From: Batkoa obscura
Taxonomy: Eukaryota; Entomophthoromycota; Entomophthoromycetes; Entomophthorales; Batkoaceae
Assembly: GCA_030770535.1 (NCBI GenBank)
Contig: JASVEC010000006.1
Location: 1,178,001-1,242,000 of the forward strand
Length of the DNA stretch: 64,000 nucleotides
Direction: 5' to 3'
The notes below the pieces were generated by a model that had not been told where the DNA came from, searched no databases, and saw nothing but the letters and a program-made list of their open reading frames with translations. Position 1 is the stretch's first letter. Every line of letters starts with the position of its first letter. The translations under genes and the position numbers were made by a program. Shown one piece after another: positions 48,537 to 59,160 of the stretch.

Positions 48537-49340
48537 ATGGATGCCATCAATCATTTTCTAAAGCAAGCCCACTTTCAATTCAATGGCCAAGAGAACAAAA
48601 TTTTAAAGTTCAACTTGTTGGACGGCAGCAGCATAAGTTGCATTCAATGGGAGGGCGAACACTACATAACAGGAATGGACATCATACGCTCACTAAACTA
48701 CAAGCTGAGCTTATTAGGTCGCCAAATTATCAATCAAAAAAAACTAGAGGAGGGTATCTTTAGTGATTTAAGGAATTTGAAGCCAAATTTAGACTGTAAA
48801 TTAGAACTTAGTCATTCTAACTTCTTACGCTTCTTACATAAAAATCATTGCATCCGTACCATGAAAAAACAAAAGGTGTTTTACTTTCATGCTGTGCCTC
48901 ATGACCGCATGTTAAATGATATCTTGGATAGAGATATTAAAAGATCCGCTTTAGGATTGCCTACTACTACTTTGTTGATCTCAAATCAATATGGCTATTG
49001 TAATAATGGTTATAGCAATTTAGACTATAATTATCAACAGCGCTATTCATTCAATACTACCAGTGATACTTCCTCATTAAATTCATTGTATTATAACTAC
49101 GATTATTCTAATAATACAACTCCCCAACCTAACAATTATTCTTATTCTTATCCCCCTGTCAGTGATAGTAATATCATGCATCAAAGAGACCTTACTACTT
49201 ATGGCTATCCTCAGTTCCAAGAACCTTTACATATTGAAGACATTGACTTTAATTATAAAACAAATTATCCATTAACAATGAGTATGGATGATTTAGAATT
49301 CCAATATAAATTCCATAATGATTCTGACTCTTCATTATAA
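48537..49340 (+). CDS. STE12-type transcription factor, short form
   Basis: Single exon of 267 aa. Residues ~1-145 are the STE DNA-binding domain of Ste12: LDGSSISCIQWEGEHYITG, MDIIRSLNYKLSLLGRQI, EEGIFSDLRNLKPNLD, HCIRTMKKQKVFYFHAVPHD and RMLNDILDRDIKRSALG. Ste12 controls mating and invasive growth downstream of MAP kinases. Most filamentous-fungal relatives are 650-700 aa with two C2H2 zinc fingers; here the domain is followed by only ~120 residues of Tyr/Asn/Ser-rich sequence and no zinc finger. The stop at 49338 is clean and no continuing exon is visible downstream, so the short form looks genuine. FHAVPHD in place of FWFSVPHD is a small divergence. Confidence 0.9.
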   Translation: MDAINHFLKQAHFQFNGQENKILKFNLLDGSSISCIQWEGEHYITGMDIIRSLNYKLSLLGRQIINQKKLEEGIFSDLRNLKPNLDCKLELSHSNFLRFLHKNHCIRTMKKQKVFYFHAVPHDRMLNDILDRDIKRSALGLPTTTLLISNQYGYCNNGYSNLDYNYQQRYSFNTTSDTSSLNSLYYNYDYSNNTTPQPNNYSYSYPPVSDSNIMHQRDLTTYGYPQFQEPLHIEDIDFNYKTNYPLTMSMDDLEFQYKFHNDSDSSL

Positions 49341-49910
49341 TCCCTTTGTATAGTATAAAAATGTGTTTTTTAGATTAGATTAAATTCGTTTTTAGTTCAC
49401 TTTATTGTTTTCATTTTTCATTTTCGATTTCTCAATATTTCATTCGTTTTTTAAACTCTGCGGAAAATACCATACTATTGACATAATGGGATATCTATGT
49501 GAGAGTAGAATAGATTGTAGAAACATGATATAAACTGAAGCAAAGAAATATAACGATCAATAGGGATTTGACTATGAGTTTACATAGCAAGATAATTAAA
49601 TAAAACTAATATAAGGCTATAATTAATATTTTAGTTTATGTAGTATGGCATCTTTCAAAGCTAGAAAATACTAGGAGTATGAAATGATGGATTGAGAGAG
49701 CTTCTATTGCAAAAATCCATGAAAAAATTATTCAAATAGCCGAGTTTCATGCTACTATCCTGGATTTGCAATAGCAGTCAGGTATTAGCAGATAAAAAAG
49801 TTGATCTAATTTTTTAGACACATTTATAGTTATGTTTCAGGACACTTAAGAGATTATTTGAATAAAAGTAAGAGTAGTATTCGCGATAATAGCAAATAAA
49901 AGGTGACCTT

Positions 49911-49956
49911 AGTCTTTTTTTATATTAATGTATTTCAACTTAAAATCAGGTCACCT
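49911..49956. repeat. Short perfect hairpin
   Basis: AGGTGACCT at 49911-49919 and AGGTCACCT at 49948-49956 are exact reverse complements around a 28-nt AT-rich loop. Confidence 0.6.
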
Positions 49957-49963
49957 AGTCACA

Positions 49964-49977
49964 TGTATAAGAGACAG
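49964..49977 (+). other. 14-mer identical to Tn5 mosaic-end core
   Basis: TGTATAAGAGACAG is the last 14 bases of the 19-bp Tn5/Nextera mosaic end. An exact 14-mer match is unlikely by chance in 64 kb. It could be leftover library adapter in the assembly, or coincidence. Confidence 0.4.
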
Positions 49978-50767
49978 TAGATGACAAAATTTTTGATATA
50001 ATAAATTTTTGAAATTAAAGTGGATAAGCAGGAGCCAAAAGTAAAGTAGTATGGGCTAAAACATTTCATAGTCACTCTAATTAAGCTACAAGAAGCTTAC
50101 TCAATTTTTTTTGAGCATTATGTTGAGATCGAAATAGAAGATAATAGAGTTAACTTGTCTTCCAAAAGGCCTTATAATTACCCGTTGCTTCAGTAAAGGC
50201 CTTTTTCTAACTATGGTGTGAGTTTAAAGGTTTTTATTTAGTTATGCTAGGATTGCAAGCGAGTCATGCTATCCTTTTGATTAACCAACTTAAGGCACCT
50301 GGGAAAGAAGAATAGATTCAGAGTGGTTTTTATTAACTATTAGACATTACTTTATGTGTAAGTTGTATTATTATTCAACCGAAATGATCAAACCATCTTT
50401 GAAGTTTTAGTGGAAAAGGTTTGTATAGCCACCAAAAAAGAAGTAGGATTTATTTATAGTTTTATTTTCTTGCAAACTATCTCTTCATTTATTTTGATTG
50501 TAAATAAAACAATTATGGTATTTGCTTTTAAGTTTTCTTAAAGAGCTTACTTATTTTACTACTACTGATACTTAATTTCATATAGTTGAATAAATGTTCT
50601 AATTTTTGCACTATTATTGCTTTTAATATAGCAAATAACAATAATTTTAATACCCGAAAAAGTCATTGTAAACTCAATGATAACGATTTTTGAAAATCTT
50701 ATATTTTAATACATTAAACTCATTTGCAAAAGCTTTAATATGAAATATTTTTGCATATTATTTTTAA

Positions 50768-50784
50768 TATGGGGATGTATTTTA
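50768..50784 (+). mobile_element. MITE copy 12, terminal fragment
   Basis: ATATGGGGATGTATTTT matches one MITE terminus, then homology stops. It is either a truncated copy or a chance match; the word is long enough to favour the former. Confidence 0.5.
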
Positions 50785-50974
50785 AAAAAAGCTTGTAATG
50801 TATTTTTATTAATACTTTTTGAATATTATAAAAAATTAAAAATTAATTTCAAAGTATAGTTTGATTAAAACAATGGAAATTAATAAAATAAAAAGAATAA
50901 TTTTAAATAACTAAGTAATTATTTAAAAGTTTAAAATTATTTAACAAGTTAAAATAATGCAATATATTTACTAT

Positions 50975-51457
50975 GTGTGAAAGTTGATACTCAGTGGTCG
51001 GAGTTAAAAGCAGTCCTTGCTTGATTAACTTGCCTTGAGTCGAACGGTCTTAGTTTATGTAACTAAGATAGACTTAGCTTAATAGGAATAATACGTAATA
51101 AGCTACGAATTATGTAAAACACATATAATGGAAGATACTACTGTAAAATCTATATAAGATGTTGTCAGAAAGACTTAATGACTTTATTAACGATACGTTA
51201 TCAGGGAGTAATCCAATTAAAAAGCCTCGAGTTAATATGTTGAAGAATATCTTTTATACTCCAACTGGGTGGCTATTTATAAGGAACATTATAACAGTTA
51301 TTCCTTATTATAGTTGCCAAGTATGGACATTAAAACGTGGACAATAAGTTCTTCATGATCAGGTGGTAGCAATTCTCACAGCAAATCTATATAAGGAACT
51401 TTGAATTGATTATCATATTATAATCAATCCTAGAGCTAATGAAGCGATATTTCACAT
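50975..51457 (+). repeat. tRNA-headed SINE, copy C
   Basis: About 483 bp, plus orientation. It starts GTGTGAAAGTTGATACTCAG, has the B-box-like GAGTCGAACGGTC, and ends AATCAATCCTAGAGCTAATG then TTCACAT. It has diverged further than A and B and lacks their variable 3' block. At 51266-51318 it holds ~53 bp absent from A and B, forming an imperfect inverted repeat (TGGCTATTTATAAGGAA at 51270-51286 against TTCCTTATTATAGTTGCCA at 51301-51319). Confidence 0.68.
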
Positions 51458-51692
51458 GTGCTATAAAATGTTATTAAAAATAGAATAAGTCAGTTTATTA
51501 ATATAACTAAAGGAATTTTATTTGAAAAATCTATAATTATTATATTTGACCTTAGCGGGGGAATAAACTGAATTGAAATAAGTCTGGCAATTTTATATAT
51601 TATTTTTTCATATAATTACATAAATTAATTTGATTGAATTTGATTGAATTTAATTATTTTAGTATTAGGAAATAGATATAAAATATCAAAAA

Positions 51693-51798
51693 ATATGGGG
51701 ATGTCTTTTTGTGTTTAGGAATCTTGCAAACAATTTTTCCGCTCAAATAACACTTAAAAAATAGAAAAGTGATGAAGCCAAAAAAAACATCCCTATAT
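51693..51798 (+). mobile_element. MITE copy 13
   Basis: Plus-oriented copy; ends AATATGGGGATGT and CATCCCTATAT; core CGCTCAAATAACACTTAAAA. Confidence 0.83.
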
Positions 51799-52272
51799 CC
51801 TAGAAAGTTAAACTATAAATGTTAAAAATTGATTGTTTTATAAATTTATACTGAACTAAATTTAAAATAAAGCTTGTTTATAACAATATCCATTATCATA
51901 ATTATTTCTATTTAACTCAGACTGTTTAAACAAAATTAAAGCTTTTGTTTTATAAAAATTAATAAAATACAGCTCACTGGTTTATATTATTAATAATGAT
52001 AATATTGGATTTAAAATAATACATAATTTTATATAGTCTCTTATACTTATTTTTCTTAAATTTAGTAATAAATTCAAGCTATAAATTTTAAACATTTTAG
52101 AATTGATATAGCTTAAAGCTTTAATTTTACGTTTGTTTACTTTATTATGTAGTATCTTGCTATATTTTTCATTAATTAAGTATAAGTAAGCTTTTTTACA
52201 TGCTAATAAATCTCTATTTTAATCTAAACGTCTATTAAAATAGTTTAAATTGAATTTAAAATTGATAAAAAA

Positions 52273-53029
52273 TCATAATGCTAAGAAACCAAAAGCTTTA
52301 CTCATTTCATAATCTATATAGATTACTCTTAATGATTTCGAAAAAGGCAGCTTATTTTTTATCCCTTCAAGTAGGGTTGAATCAGCCCTATCAATTATAT
52401 ATAAGCTTAATGACTTGAGTTTGGCTGAATTAAAATAGTTTATCACTTTATCAATGTTACAATGAATTCCACTAATACTAAATTCCTCCATATTAGGCAG
52501 AAAAGGCTTGAAAATTAATAAAATAATTTTCAATTTCTCATCTTCCTCATATGATATATATATATTGGGATGTATTTTTTTTGTTTAAGAATTTTACTAG
52601 CAGTTTTTCCACTTAAATAGTGCTTAAAAATGGAAAAAGTAATGAAACCAAAAAAACACCCCCATATTAAGCCTTTTCAATTTTGGATAAGTCTTTGAAG
52701 CTATAATTAAGTATAGTTTATCAGAATTACGTCTATAGCCTATAAATAGGGTGCCAGTATTTGGATATGATGGTAAACAACAATATTAATCCTTATTGTT
52801 TATACGCAACCTGCTTATTTTATTTCCATTCACAGTTATAAACTTGTTTTGGAGCTCTTTGTGCTTAAAGTTAGAATATACTGAGTTATGTAAATTGGTA
52901 TGTATTATATTGGAGATAAATTTATAAAAGAATTTATTTAGGATGCAAAGCTTGAATATTTCTTCGGGTTGGCAGCTTAAATATCTATTCTAAAATAGTA
53001 TCTGGTAAATCTTCAACTTCAATACTCAT
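52273..53029 (-). pseudogene. Broken F-box/LRR-like gene with a MITE inside
   Basis: Read on the minus strand from an ATG at 53029: MSIEVEDLPDTILE, then a stop, then IFKLPTRRNIQALHP. This is an F-box start (LPD-x-IL-x-x-IF-x-L). After a second stop and a shift of frame come NKFFYKFISNIIH and further host-like coding, and another stop near 52790. MITE copy 14 interrupts it at 52563-52669. Beyond the MITE an open frame with leucine-rich-repeat flavour (FLPNMEEFSISGIHC, AKLKSLSLYIIDRAD) runs to a stop at 52273. At least four breaks are present, so it cannot make a full protein. F-box/LRR genes occur as large fast-evolving families in early-diverging fungi; this is one dead member. Confidence 0.62.
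52563..52669 (+). mobile_element. MITE copy 14, inside an F-box pseudogene
   Basis: Plus-oriented copy; left end ATTGGGATGTATT, right end CACCCCCATATT. It interrupts the F-box/LRR-like pseudogene on the opposite strand and is the only copy in this window found inside former coding sequence. Confidence 0.83.
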
Positions 53030-53210
53030 AGCAATGTTGAGTTAATTCGAACCTATTTATTTTGAATTTATATTGAAGTGAAATGGCTAGTCTTTTAAAT
53101 CAGAAATTATCATAACTATCAAGAATTTCCGATATTAAATACTAAGTTGTTTATCTAGGTATGTTTGGTTTTTTTGTTTGTGAATTAGTAACAAATATTT
53201 TACTACTTAC

Positions 53211-53288
53211 CTGGTCTGTTTCACACTAACCATCATTTTCACCATAATTTTGTCTAATAGATACACTGGTTAAAGTGAAACAGACCGA
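53211..53288. repeat. Fold-back element 3
   Basis: GGTCTGTTTCACACTAACCA at 53213-53232 pairs with TGGTTAAAGTGAAACAGACC at 53267-53286 with two mismatches, around a 34-nt loop. The arms are ~20 bp. No second copy was found in the window. Confidence 0.6.
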
Positions 53289-54949
53289 ACACATAAGATA
53301 AAAAATTCAAAGTATTTAGACTTATCATTTTAAAATTTGATAACTTATGACCACGAATAATCAAAAGAAAAAGCGATTGAAAACCTCCGTGTTATTTTAC
53401 AAAAGCTTGAAATAGGGTTAGTATTTATTTACCGAATGTACTGAAATACCCGATAAAACTAGAATATAAACTAGAATCCTTGTATATTTACAGTACTTGT
53501 ATGTTGCAAATAATAAAATCAGGAGCTTAAACAGTCCTGAAGAGAGCGCTAAACTGATTTAAAGCGGTGAAATCTTATATCAAAATCTTTCACATGTCTG
53601 GTGTTATGAATTATCCAGAATATTATATGGGTCAATTATTTGATGTGCTTTATAATTCTTTCCCTTGTTTTTTGCAGCCTGCTATTTTTAATGATTGTTT
53701 ATGTTTAGATTTATGTTTTGGTCTCAACAAAAGTTAAGGCACCTATTGTAAGGCTTTCAAGAAACTTGGAATCCGGTTATAAAAGCTTCATCACTAATAG
53801 CTAATAAGAATATTGTTTATTTACGATAAAAAACTATCTTTTTGAATTACAGATTTTAGCTATTTTTATTTAAGGTGAACAGTTTTACATTATTAAATTT
53901 ACTTTGACAATCAGATGTTTGGTAAGCTAATGCTACCTAAAACGTTTTGGCTAGACCTTTAACTTATGAAAACGAATGTCCATTACAGATTATATAGTTT
54001 TTTTTGAATTAAGCCTTTTATAAATGAAAAATATTAAAACTAACTTAACTAGGTCTTAGGGTTCTAACCTAAAGCAATCAATACCATATCACCATTAAGT
54101 ATTTAATCTTTAACATTTATATTTTAAAATGAATATAATATATATATATATATTTGACAAAAATAATAGTTTTAAATTAAAGTTAATTTATTATTTCATG
54201 GGGTTAAAGCAAAGGGAAATAGAATTAAATTTAACCTAAAAATGGGTTTTCGGAGTTTTTTTAATTTTTAAAATTAGTTTAGTTGATTTTTCTGGGTTTT
54301 ATTTAAATTTTATGGCCAATTTTACTATATACATTGTAAAAAATATAACTTTACTTTTTTTACTAGGTATGTTCGCAACTGTTATTTAATAAAATTTATA
54401 TTCAGTTATATATAAATAGTGAATATTGATACTTTATTAATAAGATTAATGATATTCTACTTTACTCAATTGAAGATATTTAAGGCTTAATTTCTAACCC
54501 TTAAATATTTAAGTAGATCATAATTAAGGTGCATTAAAGGGAATAAAATAAAAATCCTTTTAATTGCTTTTTACTGAATTTTACTAACAAATAAAACGTT
54601 TTTAGCTGATTTAGCATAGTAAGACGAACATTTATGATATGCGCTGAGCTATTATTTAAAATAAAATAAAAATAAGAGGTTCAAGCATTTTTATTTAAAA
54701 TTGACTCCCAGCTTTTTATTTTGATTATTGGCTCACATTAATAAAGCATTAAATTTAACAATAAAATATTGATTGGTTCTTACTCATACTAAATTATAAT
54801 TGGCCACTTTTAAATTTGAATTAATTATACTTACTAATATCGAACTAAAGTTTTTACTTTCTATTTTATACTAAAAACATTAATACTACTAATTTCAAAT
54901 AATACTTAGATTTAATTAACAACAAAATATTTTAATTTAATAATTAATT

Positions 54950-56806
54950 ATGTCTTCAAATTCAAAAGGGTTTCCTTTGATTGCTCGTTCAAAGAGTATT
55001 CAATCCGACCTCAACTCAAAGTCACCTACTTTAAATTTTTTTCGAATTAAAAGAAGCGGTAAATCTGAACAACCTATGGTTACTTCAAAAAGGTAATTCA
55101 ACTTTAAATTTATCCACCAAATTAACGTTTTAGTATCAATACTAGTTTACATTTAGATACCACAGAGGAACTAAACAGGTACATTGCTACACCAAAAAGC
55201 AGTTTAACATTAGACACGCCATCAACGATTCATAGAAAAAGCTCAATATCAGACCAACTAGAAGGAGAAACAGAAAAAAGTAATATTAATAGTCCACAAT
55301 TGAGTCTAAGGCTACAATCTTTAGACTTACAAATGCCAAGTAATGAACTAGAGGCTAATAACTCAAACATTGAAACGAAAAATAAAAGCAGTAACTCAAG
55401 GTTCTCAGTTGATGGTAAAATTAATTTATCTAATGCCAAATCATTTGGAAACGGTTTGGTCCAAATCGGTATTAAAAATCCGAACCGTAAATCTTTAAAT
55501 GGTGACTTAGTTAGGCCAGATTCTGCTAGTTCAATCTTAAGTCCTATAAGTAATGGCCCTCTTCAGGTTCAGGATATTCCTCCTGCCCCTGCCCCTGCTA
55601 TGTATTGGAGAAAAATACCTGGACATGGAGATCGACCTATTAAGCCATTAAGAGCACATTCAACCACCTTGGTTGGGGATCAGATTTATTTATTTGGTGG
55701 CTGTAATGCCCGATCATGTTATAATGATGTTTATGTTTTTGATACAGGTAATATTTAATTAGAAATTCTAAAAATTATACTAAGCTGATTCAAAGATACA
55801 ATGTATTGGTCTAGACCACAGATTGCTGGTACACCGCCTTCTCCTCGTAGAGCTCACTCGGCTACTTTAGTTGATAAAACTAAGGTATTTGTTTTTGGAG
55901 GGGGCAATGGCTCAAATTATTATAATGATTTACATATTTTAGATACTGGTAATAACTTTATTATACATAAAAATAACATTATTAATTTATTTCTACTACT
56001 ATAGCTACTTCAACTTGGTATTCTCCTCCAACTCATGGTGAAGTTCCTTCACCACGTCGTGCTCATACTGCTTGCTATTATAATAATTCATTATATATTT
56101 TTGGCGGTGGTGATGGTTTATACCCTCTAAATGACGTTTATCGTTTAGATTTGAGTAATTTAAACTAGTATTATAAGTATGAATATACTTAAATTTATTT
56201 TTAGGTAACCCTAACAACTATATGTGGTCTAAAATTGAAGTAAGTGGCAAAGCACCACCACCTAGAGGCTATCATACTTCTACTCTTGTAAGTAATTGCA
56301 TTATTGTATATGGTGGGTCGGATGGCACTGATTGCTTTGAGGATCTTTATATGTTCGATATAGGTAATATAAATATAGGAATTGAAGTTTATGTACTAAA
56401 ATAATTAATAGAAAAACGTCATTGGGTGGAATTATTAATTCGCTCAAGACTTCCAAGGTTAGCACATACAGCTACTCTAGTCGGGCCTTACTTTTATGTG
56501 TTAGGAGGACGTAATAATCGAAGTTACTCTAATGAATTAATGATACTTAATTTACGTAAGATTCTAATATATTCTAGTAAATAACAAAACTAAATTATAG
56601 TTTTAGAAAAAGGGACTTGGGAAACTAGGAAAGTGTATGGAACATTTCCTAATCCAAGGGGCTACCATACTACAATTCTACACGACGCAAGGTTATTTGT
56701 GTTTGGAGGGTATGATGGAGTCAAGTTCTTTGGGGATATGCATGTTTTAGATCTTTCAGCTTCGGCTTATCTTACTCAGATGGATAATATCAAAATACTT
56801 ACTTAA
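54950..56806 (+). CDS. Kelch-repeat protein (Tea1-like group)
   Basis: Seven exons (54950-55092, 55134-55747, 55796-55948, 56005-56154, 56205-56363, 56412-56555, 56601-56806) give about 522 aa. The first ~200 residues are Ser/Asn-rich and probably disordered, with possible phosphorylation sites. From ~215 on there are six kelch units forming a beta-propeller; each has a PxPRxxHS/T block and a GG pair: LRAHSTTLVGDQIYLFGG, SPRRAHSATLV, SPRRAHTACYY, PPRGYHTSTLV, PRLAHTATLV and PRGYHTTIL. Intron positions recur near the end of blades, all in phase 1, which fits growth by exon duplication. Fungal kelch proteins of this form include Tea1-type polarity factors, but those have long coiled coils after the propeller and this one ends right after blade six. 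The exact role is open. Confidence 0.87.
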
Positions 56807-57136
56807 TTTCCCCTTGCAGTTTCTTTGTCCATATATTTTATTATTATTTTTAAGATCAAATGGATCACGCTATTCTTTTTTCTTTGTTAATAAATGGAAC
56901 TAACAGTGTTTTTAATACTAACTAATATTAATTGTATTTTATATATTACTGTTTTAATCAAAATATAAGATATAAAATAATACTTAATGGATGAATTTGT
57001 ATTGATACTATAAATCATTCGTTTTCTAACTAAAAGTGCTATTAACTTAACTAAACAAAACAATAAAAATAAATTGTGAATAGTTATTAAAAAACAGTCA
57101 TAAAGCAAATGAGTTTCTATATTCTATATTAATAAC
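56807..57136. other. Intergenic, convergent ends
   Basis: Between the stops of the kelch gene and the small basic protein gene. AT-rich, nothing recognised. Confidence 0.5.
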
Positions 57137-57631
57137 TTAATCGTCTCTCTTCTTCTCTTTTTTCTTCAGGATTTTGACTTTGTTTTTGACAGTATCACGA
57201 CCAAGGATCTATAAATAATATTAACAAATCTTCTACCTTACTTCATTATAACATTACCTCTCTTTTCAATTCTGACAACTCTTTATCATAACTCAAGCCA
57301 GGATTGCTCAACAAATTGCTATTAAACTCAAAATAATCCTCTTTCTTTTGGACCTCATCTTTAATTTGATCTAAAAATCAAATTAATGATATACAACTTA
57401 ACATTCTTTTCTGAATTTACCTAATGCCTTCTTCTTTTGTTGACCTTTATTTTTAGAAATATAACTGAGGGAATGTTGATATCTTTTGATAAATTTCGCT
57501 TTCTTTAACCCTTGTTTTACTTTTGGCAATTTTCTAAGGATTTGCTTTGTTTCTTCTTTTTTCACTTCGTTCTGTTTTGTGTATCCAGTCTCATATTGTT
57601 TAATACTTTTTTGTAAGAGAGTTAGAGCCAT
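57137..57631 (-). CDS. Small basic coiled protein, possibly nucleolar
   Basis: Three exons in coding order, 57631-57421, 57370-57258 and 57208-57137, give 131 aa. The N-terminal half is rich in Lys and Gln (ILRKLPKVKQGLKKAKFIKR, GQQKKKALGKFRKE-like) and the C-terminal half has SYDKELSELKREILGRDTVK and a KKKEKKRDD end. It is predicted helical and strongly basic. That composition resembles ribosome-biogenesis or other nucleolar proteins, but I do not recognise the family. Both introns have clean GTAA..TAG ends and keep the frame, which supports a real gene. Confidence 0.68.
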
Positions 57632-57964
57632 TTTTAAATATTTAAAAAGAGATTTCAGTTTTTAGAATTTCAAATTTTTTAATAAGCTCAACTTACAGCT
57701 TCAGCAGCTCTATTGCGACTTAATTTGCGGTGATTTTAGAGTTAGCTATTTATTTATTTGGTTTTTTAACGCCTAATTTCAGTTTTTGAGAAATTTGTCA
57801 AAATTTTATTTCTAAATAAGCAGTTAATAGGGTCACAAGAGAGCTGTAGCAACTGCGTTTAAGAACAAATTTTTACTATTGCAATAATTAAATTTAGATT
57901 TGTCATTTTATAAAAAGCTACTTTTTAGTTTATTAATTTATTAATTTGATATTAATACATAATA
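57632..57964. other. Divergent upstream region
   Basis: Shared 5' side of the small basic protein gene (-) and the BSD2-like gene (+). No motif named. Confidence 0.5.
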
Positions 57965-59005
57965 ATGTGGAACAATAAATACATAAGAGTAATTTAAAGC
58001 GATAAAACAAACATCACATCTAATCTTACTTACTAGTTATCCCAAAGCGACTTGGAACAGAGTGATCCATTCGCGCCCATTGAAGAGAACAGCGATTATG
58101 CACTGTTATCAAAAGACAACCAGACCTCAGACATAATAATGGAAACTGGGGATTTATCAATTATCAACATAAAAAGCAATACCCATACTGATGAAATTCG
58201 AGAAGAACCCGAACTGGAAACAAGTAGTTTACTTCCCAACTTAACACAAACTCAGCAAGCGTCAGAATCCTCTCAAGAAGACACAGAGCTAAGATATGAA
58301 GAAGTGAGGACTAATATTGAAAAACCGGCATTAATCAAGCCCCACTTTGTACAAAGTTATGACGGGGTATTCTTTAATATGGCCGCTAAGCCTGAGCGTA
58401 GCTCAGGTGTTCCAGTTTCAACTGAAACAGAAGAAGAGCCTATAGAAAGATTACAAGATTATGAATATGAAAACGAAGCGGAGGGACTTCCGAATTATGA
58501 CCAAGCTTTGACTGAACCTTCACCACCTAGCTTTAATTTTTCTTCTTTTTTTCAAGAAAGAATGATATCCAACTATCCTTCCGAGCCTATTATCAACGGA
58601 TTACCTGTAGGTACTTTAACTAGCTTTGTCTTTGTACTATTTGCAGGTTCTTTCTTCCAATTTATTGGATTCTTTATTGCGTATATCATTCACTTTAGTC
58701 ATGCCACTAAGCAAGCTGCCCTCGCTGGTTTGGGAGTTACTTTTTTACAATATGGGTTTTATTTATTTTATAAAATGGAACAAATCCAATTGGGACTTGA
58801 CTCCAAGCTTAAGTTTAGTTATTATTCTATTGATCCCTCGTTTGGTAAGTTAACACTACCTTTGATGATTTTGTCGTATTGCTTATTAATTATTGGTTGG
58901 TGTTTTTTTTTAAATGCTTCTTATGAGTTTATTAAGGTTTGCAAATTGAGGTATAAAATTTTAAATGCTCCACCTTCGCATATTACTACACAAATTAATC
59001 TTTAA
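57965..59005 (+). CDS. BSD2: BSD2/NDFIP-like Nedd4-ligase adaptor
   Basis: Two exons (57965-57988 and 58037-59005) give about 330 aa. The large exon has no ATG ahead of a stop, but an 8-codon exon (ATG at 57965) spliced by a 48-nt GTAATT..CTACTAG-type intron restores one in phase. The N-terminal ~170 residues are acidic with YDGVFFNMAAKPE and a PY-like LPNYDQA motif. Three hydrophobic segments follow: GTLTSFVFVLFAGSFF, QFIGFFIAYIIHFSHATKQA with GLGVTFLQYGFYL, and LPLMILSYCLLIIGWCFFL. This is the Bsd2/NDFIP layout. Bsd2 recruits the Rsp5 ubiquitin ligase to membrane proteins, such as metal transporters, for vacuolar sorting. It has one good LPxY motif where yeast Bsd2 and NDFIP use PPxY motifs. 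Confidence 0.88.
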
Positions 59006-59160
59006 TTGCTGTTATTAAATAAAACTGTATTAAAAATGACAAGCATCAGTTATAATTATATTTTATTTAAAAAAGTGAAAAATATATAGAAAAATTCAAA
59101 GTAAGATTAAAAGAAACATTTTTGGTTAACCTCAAACAAAATTAAATGGAACAAAAACTA

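Larger units (their letters stand above)
49341..54949. other. 5.6-kb region without an intact gene
   Basis: A graveyard-like stretch. It contains a 9-bp hairpin next to a Tn5 mosaic-end-like 14-mer (49911-49977), a MITE fragment, SINE copy C, MITE copies 13 and 14, a broken F-box gene, and fold-back element 3. Around 50085-50180 (IKLQEAYSIFFEHYVEI) and 53340-53700 there are short coding-looking runs broken by stops, possibly old gene remains that I cannot identify. Confidence 0.5.

Noticed and set aside
51159-51347. 62-codon frame inside SINE copy C
   Set aside because: A shorter related frame exists in copies A and B, but most base differences change amino acids and the element otherwise looks non-coding.
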